This document shows positions 5,236 through 14,524 of a stretch of 21,604 bases of DNA, one piece after another (the first letter of the stretch is position 1; each line of letters begins with the position of its first letter). Source of the stretch: an uncultured Kineothrix sp. Its GTDB lineage: Bacteria; Bacillota; Clostridia; Lachnospirales; Lachnospiraceae. The stretch covers positions 1 through 21,604 of the forward strand of contig CAJUMD010000052.1 in the NCBI GenBank assembly GCA_910587275.1. The letters are read 5' to 3'. The notes below the pieces were generated by a model, which searched no databases, was not told the DNA's origin, and worked only from the letters and a program-made list of their open reading frames with translations. The position numbers and the translations under genes were made by a program.

Positions 5236-7695
5236 TCAGAAAACCATATCAAATATAACCGTAACCACAAACAAATCCGCAATCGTCTCCACACGGAAAC
5301 TGCCTCCGCAGGCTTCCGTAAAACTTTGGGCAATGGACAGTCCCAAACCGCTGCCCCCATCCGTCCGGCTTTTGTCGCCGCGGATAAAACGTTCGGTAAA
5401 ATCCCGGTCGGTCGGCAGTTCCTCCCTGGAAGTATTCTTTAAGTCCGTCACCGCCCGGTGCTCCTCCACCCGCAGGCGGATATATATCCTGGAACCCTCC
5501 AGCGAATATTTCAGGGCATTCTGTATCAGGTTCTGGAATACACGGTACAGCCTGTCGCCGTCCGCACGAACCGTTACGGCGTCCTCCGGCATCTCACACT
5601 TTATGCTTACGGGACTGGATGCGATTTCTTCCTGCATATCCGCCATCGTCTGACGGATTAATTTGCACAAATCCAATTCCTCCATATGCACCGGCAGTTC
5701 CCCTGATGCCGCTTTGCTCACCTCAAACACGTCCTGTACCATGGTTTTCAGCCGTTGGGATTTCTGCCCCAAAACAGCGACATATTCCTTCACATGCTCC
5801 GGCAGTCCGTCTTCCAGCCGTAACAGCTCCACATAACTGATAATGGATGTCAAAGGCGTCTTAATATCATGGGAAACATTAGCAATCAATTCCACTTTCA
5901 TGCGTTCGCTTTTCATCCGTTCCTCAATTGCCTGGTTCATTCCATTCCTGATATCCTTTAATTTTTCCATGGCTTCCGATAAACCGGAACTTTCGGACAG
6001 TTCCATGTCTTCCCGCAGGTTCCCGCCGTGTACGGCTTCTATCTGCCCCACAATACAATCCATGTCTGCCGCCATCCTGCGCATATTCCTGACATACAAA
6101 TACTGGAAGAACAAAACCGCCGCCAACAGGACAAAGGAGACAAACAGCATTTGGACGCCCCACCGGCGGAAAAGAAATACCGTAACCCAAAACAGTCCCG
6201 CCATAATACCCAAAAGAAACACCCATACCCCATACCACACCATCCGTTTACTGATTGGCAGCTTTAACATCGAAGTACGGAATAAACCTGTGATTTTCCC
6301 CGTCAGACTGTTCTCCCACGGTTTTATCCAGTAACGCATCTCGTTGACGAAAAACAGCCACAGGATACCGCAGCAGAAAAAGAACGCCGCAAACAATACC
6401 GCCAGTTTTACATTACCCATTGTTCCGCCAAGATAAATATCCCTCATGGCGCCGAACAGTTCATATGCATAATCCCACCCGTACCACTCGTTCCTTATTT
6501 GATAAAAAAACCATAATATCCCGCTGCCAAAGAAAAAGAGGATTGCCAATACCGGCAGAAGTTTGATTTCAAACCAAATCTTCCCCGTCACTTTTGCCAG
6601 CTTTTCACAGGCTTGCTTCCGGTAACTACGCAGGAACAATCCTGCCGCAATGCAAATGAGCGATACCGTCAGACTGTATATCCAATTCCGGTAAACTGCC
6701 GCCCTGTCTTTGCTCTGCAAGTCAATACGCCGGAGCTGGTTACTGTAAAAAGTTTTCCCGCTCCCGTCAAAATCCCTTTTTACGATACTTACCGGCGTTT
6801 TTGCCACTGCCATGCAGACTTTGGAACCCTCATACAGTTCATCCTGCGGTATATTTCCGTACCCCGGAATATACCAGCCGCAGCCCGGCTCATATTCCGC
6901 ATTCCACAGTGCGGTTTCCTTTCCGTCTTTCCATGCTTTTAAAGAAGTACCGTCATAGTAAAGCAGATAATTATATCCTTCCGGCATTACAAAAACGAGA
7001 TTTTCATCCACATTTACCGTATCCGCAATACCGGAACGGTCTCCCTGCCCCAGATTTTCACTGTTGGTATACAACACTTCCCCGTTTCGCTCGACCCGGT
7101 AGAGGACATTTGTATCAAACCGGAGCCGCTCATGGATTTCCCCGGCCTCCTTTTTATCAATGTTCCATCTCCCGTCATATACCACATCATACCTTTCCAT
7201 TCCATAATCGGCATAAAAATCGTAATATTGGTATTTCGTACCTCCATCATAGCCGGTTTCGGGTTCATTATAAAAATGGTCCAGAAATTCATTATCCGCA
7301 GCGTTTTCCTCTGTCACTTCCAAATCGCCCAGGCCCCAGTCTTCATCTTCCCAATCCGAAAAATCCCAGTCTTCTTCCCCGTAAAAATCTTCCGGCCCGC
7401 TTCCGGCTCCGTACGTTTCCTCCTTCTCCATGGCTTCCCTTTTTTTCTCCGTATCTTCCATGTCATCTGCCACGGACATGGCAAGAAAATCGCTCATCCG
7501 GTACCGTACGAAGTCGGAAAATTCCTCCGTATCCTCATAATCCCCATGAAGTATCCTTCCTGCATATTCCGCGAAATGTTCCTGATGAACCATTTCCAGC
7601 AGCAATCCGAACATATTGATTGCAAACAGAACCATTCCCGCAAACCACGTAACTACTCCGATTACCATTTTACTTTTTTTCCATTTTGTATCCAA
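5236..7695 (-). CDS. large multi-pass sensor histidine kinase
   Basis: Sensor kinase of 819 residues, partner of the response regulator encoded just upstream. Order: transmembrane helix (about 11-33); extracytoplasmic region (34-336) with a very acidic D/E/W-rich stretch at 101-139; five further hydrophobic segments near 337-356, 376-399, 428-450, 487-509 and 515-533; a linker; HisKA with phospho-acceptor His609 in NVSHDIKTPLTS; then the ATPase domain with its N box (NLIQNALKY) and a G2 box (GSGLGLSIA). The first glycine box is degenerate: where most kinases have DxGxG this one has LKNTS, as in several clostridial kinases. The ligand is unknown. The frame opens with TTG at 7695 behind AAAGGTGG and overlaps the regulator's end; an ATG at 7668 is the alternative. 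The operon ends at the terminator at 5192-5225. Six predicted membrane segments are far more than in simple two-helix VanS-like sensors. Confidence 0.88.
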   Translation of the reverse strand: MDTKWKKSKMVIGVVTWFAGMVLFAINMFGLLLEMVHQEHFAEYAGRILHGDYEDTEEFSDFVRYRMSDFLAMSVADDMEDTEKKREAMEKEETYGAGSGPEDFYGEEDWDFSDWEDEDWGLGDLEVTEENAADNEFLDHFYNEPETGYDGGTKYQYYDFYADYGMERYDVVYDGRWNIDKKEAGEIHERLRFDTNVLYRVERNGEVLYTNSENLGQGDRSGIADTVNVDENLVFVMPEGYNYLLYYDGTSLKAWKDGKETALWNAEYEPGCGWYIPGYGNIPQDELYEGSKVCMAVAKTPVSIVKRDFDGSGKTFYSNQLRRIDLQSKDRAAVYRNWIYSLTVSLICIAAGLFLRSYRKQACEKLAKVTGKIWFEIKLLPVLAILFFFGSGILWFFYQIRNEWYGWDYAYELFGAMRDIYLGGTMGNVKLAVLFAAFFFCCGILWLFFVNEMRYWIKPWENSLTGKITGLFRTSMLKLPISKRMVWYGVWVFLLGIMAGLFWVTVFLFRRWGVQMLFVSFVLLAAVLFFQYLYVRNMRRMAADMDCIVGQIEAVHGGNLREDMELSESSGLSEAMEKLKDIRNGMNQAIEERMKSERMKVELIANVSHDIKTPLTSIISYVELLRLEDGLPEHVKEYVAVLGQKSQRLKTMVQDVFEVSKAASGELPVHMEELDLCKLIRQTMADMQEEIASSPVSIKCEMPEDAVTVRADGDRLYRVFQNLIQNALKYSLEGSRIYIRLRVEEHRAVTDLKNTSREELPTDRDFTERFIRGDKSRTDGGSGLGLSIAQSFTEACGGSFRVETIADLFVVTVIFDMVF

Positions 7696-8368
7696 TGCCC
7701 CACACCACCTTTAAATATTCCGGTTCCCTCGGATTCCACTCGATTTTCTCCCGTATCCTCCTGATATGAACCATGACTGTATTTTCCGTCGCATAGGCTT
7801 CCTCATTCCATACGCGTCGGTAGATTTCCTCCGCAGGGAATACCCTGCCCAAATTGCACATCAGCAGATCCACGATTTTCGTTTCCGTTGCCGTCAGCTT
7901 CACCGGTTCCCCGTCCGCATACAGAACCATTTCCTCCCTGGAAAATTCCAACCTGCCGTTGACGATGCTTCCGGTGGAAGACGGAGCGTTGATATCCCCA
8001 AGGCTGGTATACCTGCGAATCTGGCTTTTCACCCGGGCCACCAATTCTGCCGGATGATAGGGTTTCGTTACGTAATCATCCGCTCCCATGGACAGTCCCA
8101 GCACCTTATCCGTATCCTCGCTTTTGGCGCTCAGCACGATAATCGGTATGTTTTTCTTCTCCCTGATTTTTAATACCGCAGACAGACCGTCCAGTTTCGG
8201 CATCATGACATCGATAAGGATAAGCTGCACCTGTTTTTCCGCTATGGTTTCCAATGCCTGCATCCCGTCATAGGCTTTCAGGACTTCGTATTCCTCTTTT
8301 TCCAGCAACAGCGCTATTGCTTTTACGATTTCCCTGTCGTCATCCACCACAAGTATCCGTTCTTTCAT
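7670..8368 (-). CDS. OmpR/PhoB-family response regulator
   Basis: A 232-residue DNA-binding regulator. The receiver domain has its acidic pocket near residues 9-11, phospho-acceptor Asp53 (LIDVMMPK) and the conserved Lys102 (VTKPYHP). A winged-helix domain follows from about residue 130, with the family-typical segments TATETKIVDLL and VMVHIRRIREKI. The start chosen is the ATG at 8368, which has AAGGA seven bases upstream; the frame stays open for 23 codons before it without a ribosome binding site. Its end overlaps the kinase gene, so the two are translated together. A repeated 9-mer upstream (8449-8480) may be its own binding site. The regulon is not evident from the neighbours, and it could control genes elsewhere. 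Confidence 0.92.
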   Translation of the reverse strand: MKERILVVDDDREIVKAIALLLEKEEYEVLKAYDGMQALETIAEKQVQLILIDVMMPKLDGLSAVLKIREKKNIPIIVLSAKSEDTDKVLGLSMGADDYVTKPYHPAELVARVKSQIRRYTSLGDINAPSSTGSIVNGRLEFSREEMVLYADGEPVKLTATETKIVDLLMCNLGRVFPAEEIYRRVWNEEAYATENTVMVHIRRIREKIEWNPREPEYLKVVWGIGYKMEKK

Positions 8369-8435
8369 ACCGATTCCTTCTTTCTTTCCCCGCTCTTTTG
8401 CACGGAACGCATTTCCCTGCTTTTTGCATGTTCCC

Positions 8436-8480
8436 ATCCTACCGGATATTTCTTACAGCCATGTGAGCCTGTTTCTTACA
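8436..8480 (-). promoter_or_regulatory. direct repeats upstream of the response regulator
   Basis: The minus-strand 9-mer TGTAAGAAA occurs at 8472-8480 and again at 8449-8457, starts 23 bp apart (about two helical turns). A TAGGAT -10-like hexamer is at 8436-8441 and there is no good -35. OmpR-family regulators bind tandem repeats near weak -35 sites, so autoregulation is plausible but untested. Confidence 0.35.
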
Positions 8481-8488
8481 AAAATCTT

Positions 8489-8538
8489 AAAGCCGCCAAT
8501 GTGTCCGCATGGATACCGGTTTCACGATTGACGGCTTT
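8489..8538 (-). terminator. intrinsic terminator after the exonuclease gene
   Basis: Minus-strand arms AAAGCCGTCAAT and ATTGGCGGCTTT form 12 pairs with one G-U, and the interior can pair further (GTG/CAC, CCG/CGG). The tail reads AAGATTTTTG. It separates the exonuclease/kinase-like pair from the two-component operon. Confidence 0.7.
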
Positions 8539-8564
8539 TCTGTTTTCTTATATATTACGTTTTT

Positions 8565-9488
8565 CTATACATGTTTCTGTTTCATGCGCTTTTCCATAAT
8601 CAGTTCCGCGTCTTCTTCCGATATAAACTTTGTCGTTTTGACAATATATACTTTATCGTTTTCCGATTTTCTTACCCGGACTTTTGCCTTCACATACCCG
8701 TGTTCGGCACAATATCCCACACCGTAATAATGTTTCCCGTTGGGTGTGGTCCATTTCATTTTACGCTTTATGTTGCGTCTGCACAGATAACACCGGATGC
8801 TCATCGCCTCCCTGTCGGCAAGGGCATCGGACTTACTTTCAAACTCCCTGGAAATATACTTTGCATAATTATCAAATATAACCTTGATTTCCTCTTTGCG
8901 CGATTTTGGTGTGACAAACACGTCAAAGGAATAATTGCCGAACACGGATGCGTCCAGTTCCGCCATGACCTTTGCCGTATAATACGCATCGCTGAACGCC
9001 CTGTGAAACGGAATATCTTTCTCCAGTTCCAGGAAATCAATGGCATACTCCAAGGTCCTCCGGGACTTCCTGTCCTCGAACCCGATGCTGAACAGCTTCT
9101 GCACATCATAGTATTTCATCGGTCCGTTTTCCAAAGGTTCCATCCCGTAAAACTTCATGTTTTTCTGAAGTTCCGACAAATCCATGGGACCCCATGTGCA
9201 GAACATGTATTCCTCTCCGCACCATTCCAGAAATTCCTTTACCACTTCAGGAAAATACTGCCCGTTCTCCAATTCTTCCATGTTCAAATGAATCAGGTCC
9301 CTGGTAACATAATTTAACTCATGGTAAATCTGCGGTTTCACCAAACGGTTAAACTGTCCCGTCATCTCAAAATCCGCATTTAATTTCACTGCGCCGATTT
9401 CTATGATTTCAAAGGGGATTCCTTTCGCCTCGCCCTCTTTTCCGGTATTTCCCTGATTCCATTCCAGGTCAAATACTACATAATCCAT
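8565..9488 (-). CDS. DEDDh 3'-5' exonuclease with C-terminal Cys/His motif
   Basis: A 307-residue protein with an N-terminal RNase T/DNA polymerase III epsilon-like exonuclease fold. The metal-binding residues of the DEDDh class are visible: Asp7 and Glu9 (FDLEWN), Asp103 (WGPMDLSEL), and His162 with Asp167 (HRAFSDA). It resembles the KapD-like group. After the exonuclease domain (about 1-185) a second part carries CYLC (Cys233, Cys236) and CAEH (Cys260, His263), spaced as a possible zinc-binding knuckle, inside a Lys/Arg-rich region that could hold nucleic acid. The family acts on DNA or RNA 3' ends; the substrate cannot be chosen from sequence. It starts 25 bp after the cytidylate-kinase-like gene, probably in the same transcript, and is followed by a good terminator. 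The ATG is preceded only by a weak AGG. Confidence 0.82.
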   Translation of the reverse strand: MDYVVFDLEWNQGNTGKEGEAKGIPFEIIEIGAVKLNADFEMTGQFNRLVKPQIYHELNYVTRDLIHLNMEELENGQYFPEVVKEFLEWCGEEYMFCTWGPMDLSELQKNMKFYGMEPLENGPMKYYDVQKLFSIGFEDRKSRRTLEYAIDFLELEKDIPFHRAFSDAYYTAKVMAELDASVFGNYSFDVFVTPKSRKEEIKVIFDNYAKYISREFESKSDALADREAMSIRCYLCRRNIKRKMKWTTPNGKHYYGVGYCAEHGYVKAKVRVRKSENDKVYIVKTTKFISEEDAELIMEKRMKQKHV

Positions 9489-9513
9489 CCAAACTACCTA
9501 TTCTTTCCGATAT

Positions 9514-10131
9514 TTATAAATCATCCCAGTCTTTCTTCATTTTACACTCTACTGCCGCTTTCAGCAGACCTGCCGTCCCGTCCACGCCAAACTCGCTGCT
9601 GTCTATCAACAAATCTTTCCCCTCTTTCTGGTCCCAATTATTATCCGTAAAATATTCATAATAATTCTTCCTCGTTTTATCCATGTACCGGACCACTTTT
9701 TCCGCTTCTTCTTTGGAAAAATGATAACGCTCCATGACGGTTTCCACACGGAGGCTGTACGGCGCATAGATATATACTTTCAACACTTCCGGCCGGTTCC
9801 GCAGTACATAATCCGCCCCACGCCCCACGATTACGCAGGATTCCCCGCTCTTAACGATTTTACGTATTGTTTCCGCCTGTGCACGATATATTTTCTCATT
9901 CGGGTTATCCTGTATAAAGTCAAAGCCAGGCGCAAATTTTAAGACCCTGCCAATCAGCTTTTCATCTGCCTGCCCCATGGTTTTCCAATCGATACCGCTC
10001 TCCTTTGAAGCCCTTTCAATTAAATTCCTGTCATAAAAATGTATTCCCAAATCCTGCGCCAGCTTCTCCCCAATCCTGCGCCCGTTACTGCCAAAGCATC
10101 TTCCTATCGTCACGACAATCTGTCTCTCCAT
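9514..10131 (-). CDS. cytidylate kinase-like family protein
   Basis: About 205 residues. The N-terminus (IVVTIGRCFGSNGRRIGEKLA) is a nucleotide-binding loop of the cytidylate-kinase-like type, followed by FYDRNLI, the typical second strand. GRGADYVL and the basic residues around YHFSKEEAEKVV and MDKTRKNYY fit the lid region. This family differs from canonical Cmk (dCMP/CMP phosphorylation), is common in Clostridia, and its substrate is not settled, so no symbol is given. The frame is open back to 10245, but a promoter at 10200-10228 lies inside that extension and the conserved domain begins right after the ATG at 10131. A GTG at 10140 has better spacing from AAAGG and is the alternative start. 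It is the first gene of a two-gene unit with the exonuclease. Confidence 0.82.
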   Translation of the reverse strand: MERQIVVTIGRCFGSNGRRIGEKLAQDLGIHFYDRNLIERASKESGIDWKTMGQADEKLIGRVLKFAPGFDFIQDNPNEKIYRAQAETIRKIVKSGESCVIVGRGADYVLRNRPEVLKVYIYAPYSLRVETVMERYHFSKEEAEKVVRYMDKTRKNYYEYFTDNNWDQKEGKDLLIDSSEFGVDGTAGLLKAAVECKMKKDWDDL

Positions 10132-10199
10132 ACCATACACCCGTACCTTTCCCAATCTGCAAGTAAAATATATGCGTACCAGTAAAATAATACAGTTAT

Positions 10200-10228
10200 A
10201 GTATAGCTGATTATGGGGAAATGTACAA
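10200..10228 (-). promoter_or_regulatory. predicted sigma-A promoter of the kinase-like/exonuclease pair
   Basis: Minus-strand TTGTAC (10223-10228), a 17-bp spacer and TATACT (10200-10205). The predicted start is near 10192, giving a leader of about 55-60 nt. The same TTGTAC-17-TATxxT form recurs upstream of the bce operon. Confidence 0.6.
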
Positions 10229-10249
10229 GGCTTGCTGTCTGACATAAAT

Positions 10250-10267
10250 ACGGAAGAATCCCTCCGT
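10250..10267 (-). terminator. weak terminator-like hairpin after lhr
   Basis: ACGGAGG and CTTCCGT (one G-U) close a GATT loop, followed by ATTTATG. It lies just past the helicase stop codon, but the tail is poor in T, so termination would be partial. Confidence 0.3.
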
Positions 10268-10281
10268 CAGTGGATATCATA

Positions 10282-13200
10282 TCATTTATATAAGGCATAA
10301 TCCTGCATTTCACGCTGAAATCCTGCATTTACCAAAGCAGCTTCCGCCGTGCCGGGATATTCTTTTACCACGATGCGCTTTAATGCGGGAAATAATTTTC
10401 CCCTTCTGTATTCCTCCGCAAAGAGTTTCAGGCATTCTTCTTTCCGGTCTTCGTCAAAAATGCGCAGCGTTTTTCCCTGCCGCTCCATGACTGCCACGGG
10501 AATGCCTCCAAAACATGCCACGGCATTTCCCGCTATATTCATGAAATTCCGTCCTTCCATATGGGGCAGTATCTTACCCCAGCATTGGACGGGGTCTGCC
10601 GCATTGACCCAAACCATTGTTTCCTCCGGTCTTTGCAGCATCCGTACCACTGCCGCATAATCTTTCTGCCGGATAAACTGCATCCCGGACATTCCATCCA
10701 CGAAATATCCCCTTCTCGCCTGTCCGGTATATTCCCATATACGCAGCACTGACAGCGCATCCTGCCAGGAAAGTCCGCAGGCAGCCGCCGTCTCCCTGCC
10801 CAAAATAAGAAAGCGGTCAAAACATTTTTCCAGCCTTTCTTCCGCGGGCAGTTCCTTTAAGGGTCTTACTACATCCCATCTTCCGGCATTTAACGCCTTA
10901 ACTTTGGTATTTACGCGCTGTCTCGCCGTCGCTTTTTTTGTTTTATCCTTATTCATCCATTGGCGTACCGGAACAAAACTGTCCGCACATACCAGCCCTT
11001 TTTCCAGCAGCGCCATTAACGTATCGTAAGGGGATTCCCCTTCCAAAAGCCCGTTCATGGACTGGAGGAAACTGGCGCCGCGCTTTAACAGTGTCCCGTA
11101 TATAATTTGTTCGTTTCCGGTCAGCCCCTCCATCCTGCCGTCAAGTCCGGCATCCCAGTCAATATCTTCCTGACGGTCGAAACGGACCGCACCTTTTTCC
11201 TCCATATGCCAAAACAGTTCCCCTTTGGCAAGGAATGTATCCAACAGCGCTTCCCGGTAATTCCCCACCCTGCCGGAAAGAAGGATTCCTTCCCAAAAAG
11301 AAGCCGGGAAAGAAGCGCCAACATACTGTTTCAAAATATTTTCCACACATTCCCCGGCAGGGGCGCCGGATTCCATCCGGGACAGCAGCAGCGCTGCATA
11401 TGCCCCGGCAGGGCAGGTCCGCACCGCCTCTCTGCGGTTTTTCACCGTCCTTATCCGGGCACGGCGGTATAACTGCGCATGGTAATATCTCCCGTCCTGC
11501 TCTACCGCTTCCTCCCTCCGGCACAGTTCTTCCAATGCCTGTTTTGCATCGGAAACAGATAATCCGTACCGTTCTGCCGTCTCCCCTGCATCCGCCGCTC
11601 CCCTGTAACGCAGCATCCGCCTGATGATACGGAGCCGTTCTTCCCTGTCTTTCCAATCATTCTGAAACGCAGCCGCATATTCTTCTTCCTGTTCCGCCGC
11701 AATCCATAAGCCCTGCTCCAAATACAGCACCCTGCCGTCTTTTGCCAGGCAATCCAGCCACTTGGCCGGAATTTCCAGCTCCCCCGCCGCCAAATCCCCT
11801 TCCGTCATCAGAAGGGAATGGAGCTGCTTTTCGTCCGACGGCAGCCGGTCGCGTTCCTGTACCTGCGCCAGTTCCCCCCGCCCCGGCTTCAATGCCTGTT
11901 TTTCCTCCGCTTTTAATGCTTCCTCCACTGCCCTGTGGATATCCCGCGGTGTCGGGAAATAATCGTACATTACCGATGCTTCCTGTCCCCATTGGAACGG
12001 AAGAGACATGGGAGAAGGTATCTCGGTATACACTTCCCTCACTTTCACCATACCCGAACGGATATCACATAATAATTCCCTTACCCCTTCCACATCCCAT
12101 AATTCCTGCATACATTCCCGCCTGGTTTCGCGGATCAGGGGATGTTCTTTCTCCCTCACCACCTGTTCCAGCATCTCCGCACTCCGCAGCCGCTTCATCC
12201 AAAGGGGCTGCCGCCCGTTCCTGCGCACACCCATCATCAGTGCACGGCCGCTGTTATATCGGAATGCCATGTTAAATACCGGGGTAACGGGCAAAAGGAT
12301 TTCCAACTGTCTGACACACGTGTCAGGATTAATCTGCTGCAAAATTCCTTCCGGCAGTACGCCATCCCCATAAGAATACAGTAAAAATCCGTCTTCCTCG
12401 TCCACGCTCCCGACTTCCGACCCGGTCCGTTCCGTTGCCGTCTTCACCGCAAGAAGCGCCAAAGGCGTATGAATCCTTCTTCCGAATACGGAATGGAACA
12501 TTAATTGGCTGTTCCCGGAAGAATCCCTGAAATGTTCCACAATGATTGTCCTGTCATCCGGAAGCCCTCCCACGGCTTTTATTTGCCGCTCCAAATAACC
12601 GGAAGCCAACCCGGCCGCCGTCACGTCCAATCCAAGTCCCTGCAGGGCATCCAAAAGCCTTCCGTCCCCATATGCATCCGAAAGAGAACGGAACATGCGC
12701 CCAAACGCTTCCCCCGTCCGTTTGTTCCTACCTTTGATTTCCCCTTTCCAAAAAGGCAGCCTTGCCCCTTCCACGGGAGCCTGTGTTACGGTCACGGTAT
12801 CCCTGCTGATATGCAAAACCTTCCATGCGAAAGAGCCGAGAATGAAACGGTCTCCTTTTTGGGACTCATAGACAAATTCCTCGTCCACTTCCCCCAATTT
12901 CACCCCTTCTTCCGTTTTCACGGCATACAGCCCTTTATCGGGAATGGTACCGCCCGCCGAAACTGCCAGCATCCTGCTGTAACCGTCCCCTTCCACTTTT
13001 CCGTGTATCCTGTCATACAAAACCCTTGGACGGGCAGGAATATCCCGCCCGTGCTCATAATCCCCTGCCAGCATACCGAGCACGGATTTCACGTCTTCTT
13101 CGGTGACATGACGGAACGGCCATGCCCTTGGAAGAATCTCCATCACCTCATCCAGCCCGTAGCTTTTAAATGCCGCCATGGAAACCAAATGCTGGGCAAG

Positions 13201-14394
13201 CACATCCAGACATTCCGAAGGCGGATTGACCTGCTCGATACCGCCTTCCCTTGCAAGCTCCGCCGTCATACCGCAGGATATGCATTCCGCCGCCGTCCTT
13301 GGAAAAAGGTACATAACGCTGACCCTGCCCGGATTATGCCCTGCCCGCCCAAGTCTCTGCATCGTACCGGAGACGGTACGCGGACAGCCAACCTGCAATA
13401 CCTGGTCGATTTCGCCCACATCAATGCCTAGTTCCATGGAAGATGTGGCGCACAAAAGCCTCAGCCGTCCATCCCGGAGTGCAAGCTCCGTTTCCGTCCG
13501 CTGCTCCTTGGAAAGACTCCCATGGTGTACCCGTGCAAAACCTTCCCCTCCCAGCAAATTCACGTAATATGCCAATTTCTCCGCATATCTCCTGCCCTCC
13601 ACAAAGGCAATCACGCTGCGGCTGCCCTGGCAGTACCGGTACACCAACGCCCCAAGCTCCTCCCAAATCGGATCTTTCCTCCTCCCTTTTGTAAGGTCTG
13701 CATAAGGACCAAGCACCTCCAGCCTGACCTGTTTTACCATGGAAGGGGCTGCAATGCTTACTTTTTCCGGCGCGAGATATTCCGCCGCCGTTTCCAAAGG
13801 CTCAATGGTAGCCGACAGACCGATGCGCTGTAACGGGCATCCGCACAGGATATCCAGACGCGCCAGCGAAAGCATCAGATGCGCGCCCCTTTTCGTATCG
13901 ATTAAGGCATGAAGTTCATCCAATATCACCGTTTTTGCAGTGGCAAGCACATTCTGACCCGTTTTGGACGTAAGCATCAGATATAACGACTCCGGCGTGG
14001 TAATCAGGATATGGGGCGGATGCTTCACCATCCTCTGCCGCTCCCTCGGAAGCGTATCACCCGTGCGGATTGCCACCGTGATATTCCCTTTTATACCATC
14101 CAAAGGACGTTTTAAATTTTCCCGGATATCCCCTGCCAAAGATTTTAAAGGAGAAACATAAATCAATTGCAATTTCTCCTTTAAGGTCCCTTCTCTTTCC
14201 TCTTTTGCCATTCGGTCAAGAAACACTAAAAAAGCGGAAAGTGTTTTCCCGGTTCCCGTAGGGGCTGACACCAACACATGCCCGCCCGCCGCAATAGCCG
14301 GCCAAGCCTCCCTCTGCACCTGCGTCGGTTCCCCAAGCGCCTCCTTAAACCATACTGCCGTTTCTTCCCCAAAGAGCTTTAAAACATCTTCCAT
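10282..14394 (-). CDS. lhr: Lhr-family ATP-dependent helicase
   Basis: A 1370-residue superfamily 2 helicase of the 'large helicase-related' type, a 3'-5' helicase family linked to DNA repair. Motif I is APTGTGKT (44-51), motif Ia is in SPLKSLAGDI, motif II is the DELH variant at 159-162, motif III is SAT (194-196), and motif VI is in QRLGRAGHNPG. A winged-helix/Lhr-core region and a DEAD/H-associated domain follow, then a long C-terminal half. Only the longer Lhr proteins carry such an extension, which in some bacteria has a glycosylase-like activity. The protein is somewhat shorter than E. coli Lhr (about 1540). The ATG has AAAGGGAAAAAGG immediately upstream. It appears to stand alone; no nuclease or phosphoesterase partner of the kind often found with lhr is adjacent, although the DEDDh exonuclease is two genes downstream. 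Confidence 0.92.
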   Translation of the reverse strand: MEDVLKLFGEETAVWFKEALGEPTQVQREAWPAIAAGGHVLVSAPTGTGKTLSAFLVFLDRMAKEEREGTLKEKLQLIYVSPLKSLAGDIRENLKRPLDGIKGNITVAIRTGDTLPRERQRMVKHPPHILITTPESLYLMLTSKTGQNVLATAKTVILDELHALIDTKRGAHLMLSLARLDILCGCPLQRIGLSATIEPLETAAEYLAPEKVSIAAPSMVKQVRLEVLGPYADLTKGRRKDPIWEELGALVYRYCQGSRSVIAFVEGRRYAEKLAYYVNLLGGEGFARVHHGSLSKEQRTETELALRDGRLRLLCATSSMELGIDVGEIDQVLQVGCPRTVSGTMQRLGRAGHNPGRVSVMYLFPRTAAECISCGMTAELAREGGIEQVNPPSECLDVLAQHLVSMAAFKSYGLDEVMEILPRAWPFRHVTEEDVKSVLGMLAGDYEHGRDIPARPRVLYDRIHGKVEGDGYSRMLAVSAGGTIPDKGLYAVKTEEGVKLGEVDEEFVYESQKGDRFILGSFAWKVLHISRDTVTVTQAPVEGARLPFWKGEIKGRNKRTGEAFGRMFRSLSDAYGDGRLLDALQGLGLDVTAAGLASGYLERQIKAVGGLPDDRTIIVEHFRDSSGNSQLMFHSVFGRRIHTPLALLAVKTATERTGSEVGSVDEEDGFLLYSYGDGVLPEGILQQINPDTCVRQLEILLPVTPVFNMAFRYNSGRALMMGVRRNGRQPLWMKRLRSAEMLEQVVREKEHPLIRETRRECMQELWDVEGVRELLCDIRSGMVKVREVYTEIPSPMSLPFQWGQEASVMYDYFPTPRDIHRAVEEALKAEEKQALKPGRGELAQVQERDRLPSDEKQLHSLLMTEGDLAAGELEIPAKWLDCLAKDGRVLYLEQGLWIAAEQEEEYAAAFQNDWKDREERLRIIRRMLRYRGAADAGETAERYGLSVSDAKQALEELCRREEAVEQDGRYYHAQLYRRARIRTVKNRREAVRTCPAGAYAALLLSRMESGAPAGECVENILKQYVGASFPASFWEGILLSGRVGNYREALLDTFLAKGELFWHMEEKGAVRFDRQEDIDWDAGLDGRMEGLTGNEQIIYGTLLKRGASFLQSMNGLLEGESPYDTLMALLEKGLVCADSFVPVRQWMNKDKTKKATARQRVNTKVKALNAGRWDVVRPLKELPAEERLEKCFDRFLILGRETAAACGLSWQDALSVLRIWEYTGQARRGYFVDGMSGMQFIRQKDYAAVVRMLQRPEETMVWVNAADPVQCWGKILPHMEGRNFMNIAGNAVACFGGIPVAVMERQGKTLRIFDEDRKEECLKLFAEEYRRGKLFPALKRIVVKEYPGTAEAALVNAGFQREMQDYALYK

Positions 14395-14524
14395 CCTTTT
14401 TCCCTTTCTGCAACCTTCCGCCTTTTAGAATGCTTACCAGCCAATTTCAGCTTCATAAAAATTTTAGTATTTTCCCGGAAAAATGTATAGACTTAAATTT
14501 GAATATTTTATATGGCGTAACCTC

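Noticed and set aside
4911..5360. Minus-strand open frame of 149 codons downstream of and overlapping the kinase gene.
   Set aside because: Its first part is an out-of-frame shadow of the kinase 3' end and the rest crosses the kinase terminator; no ribosome binding site.
6801..7764. Long plus-strand open frames (up to 272 codons) across the kinase and regulator genes, and similar ones across lhr.
   Set aside because: Antisense shadows of strongly supported minus-strand genes, rich in Pro, His and Arg, without ribosome binding sites.
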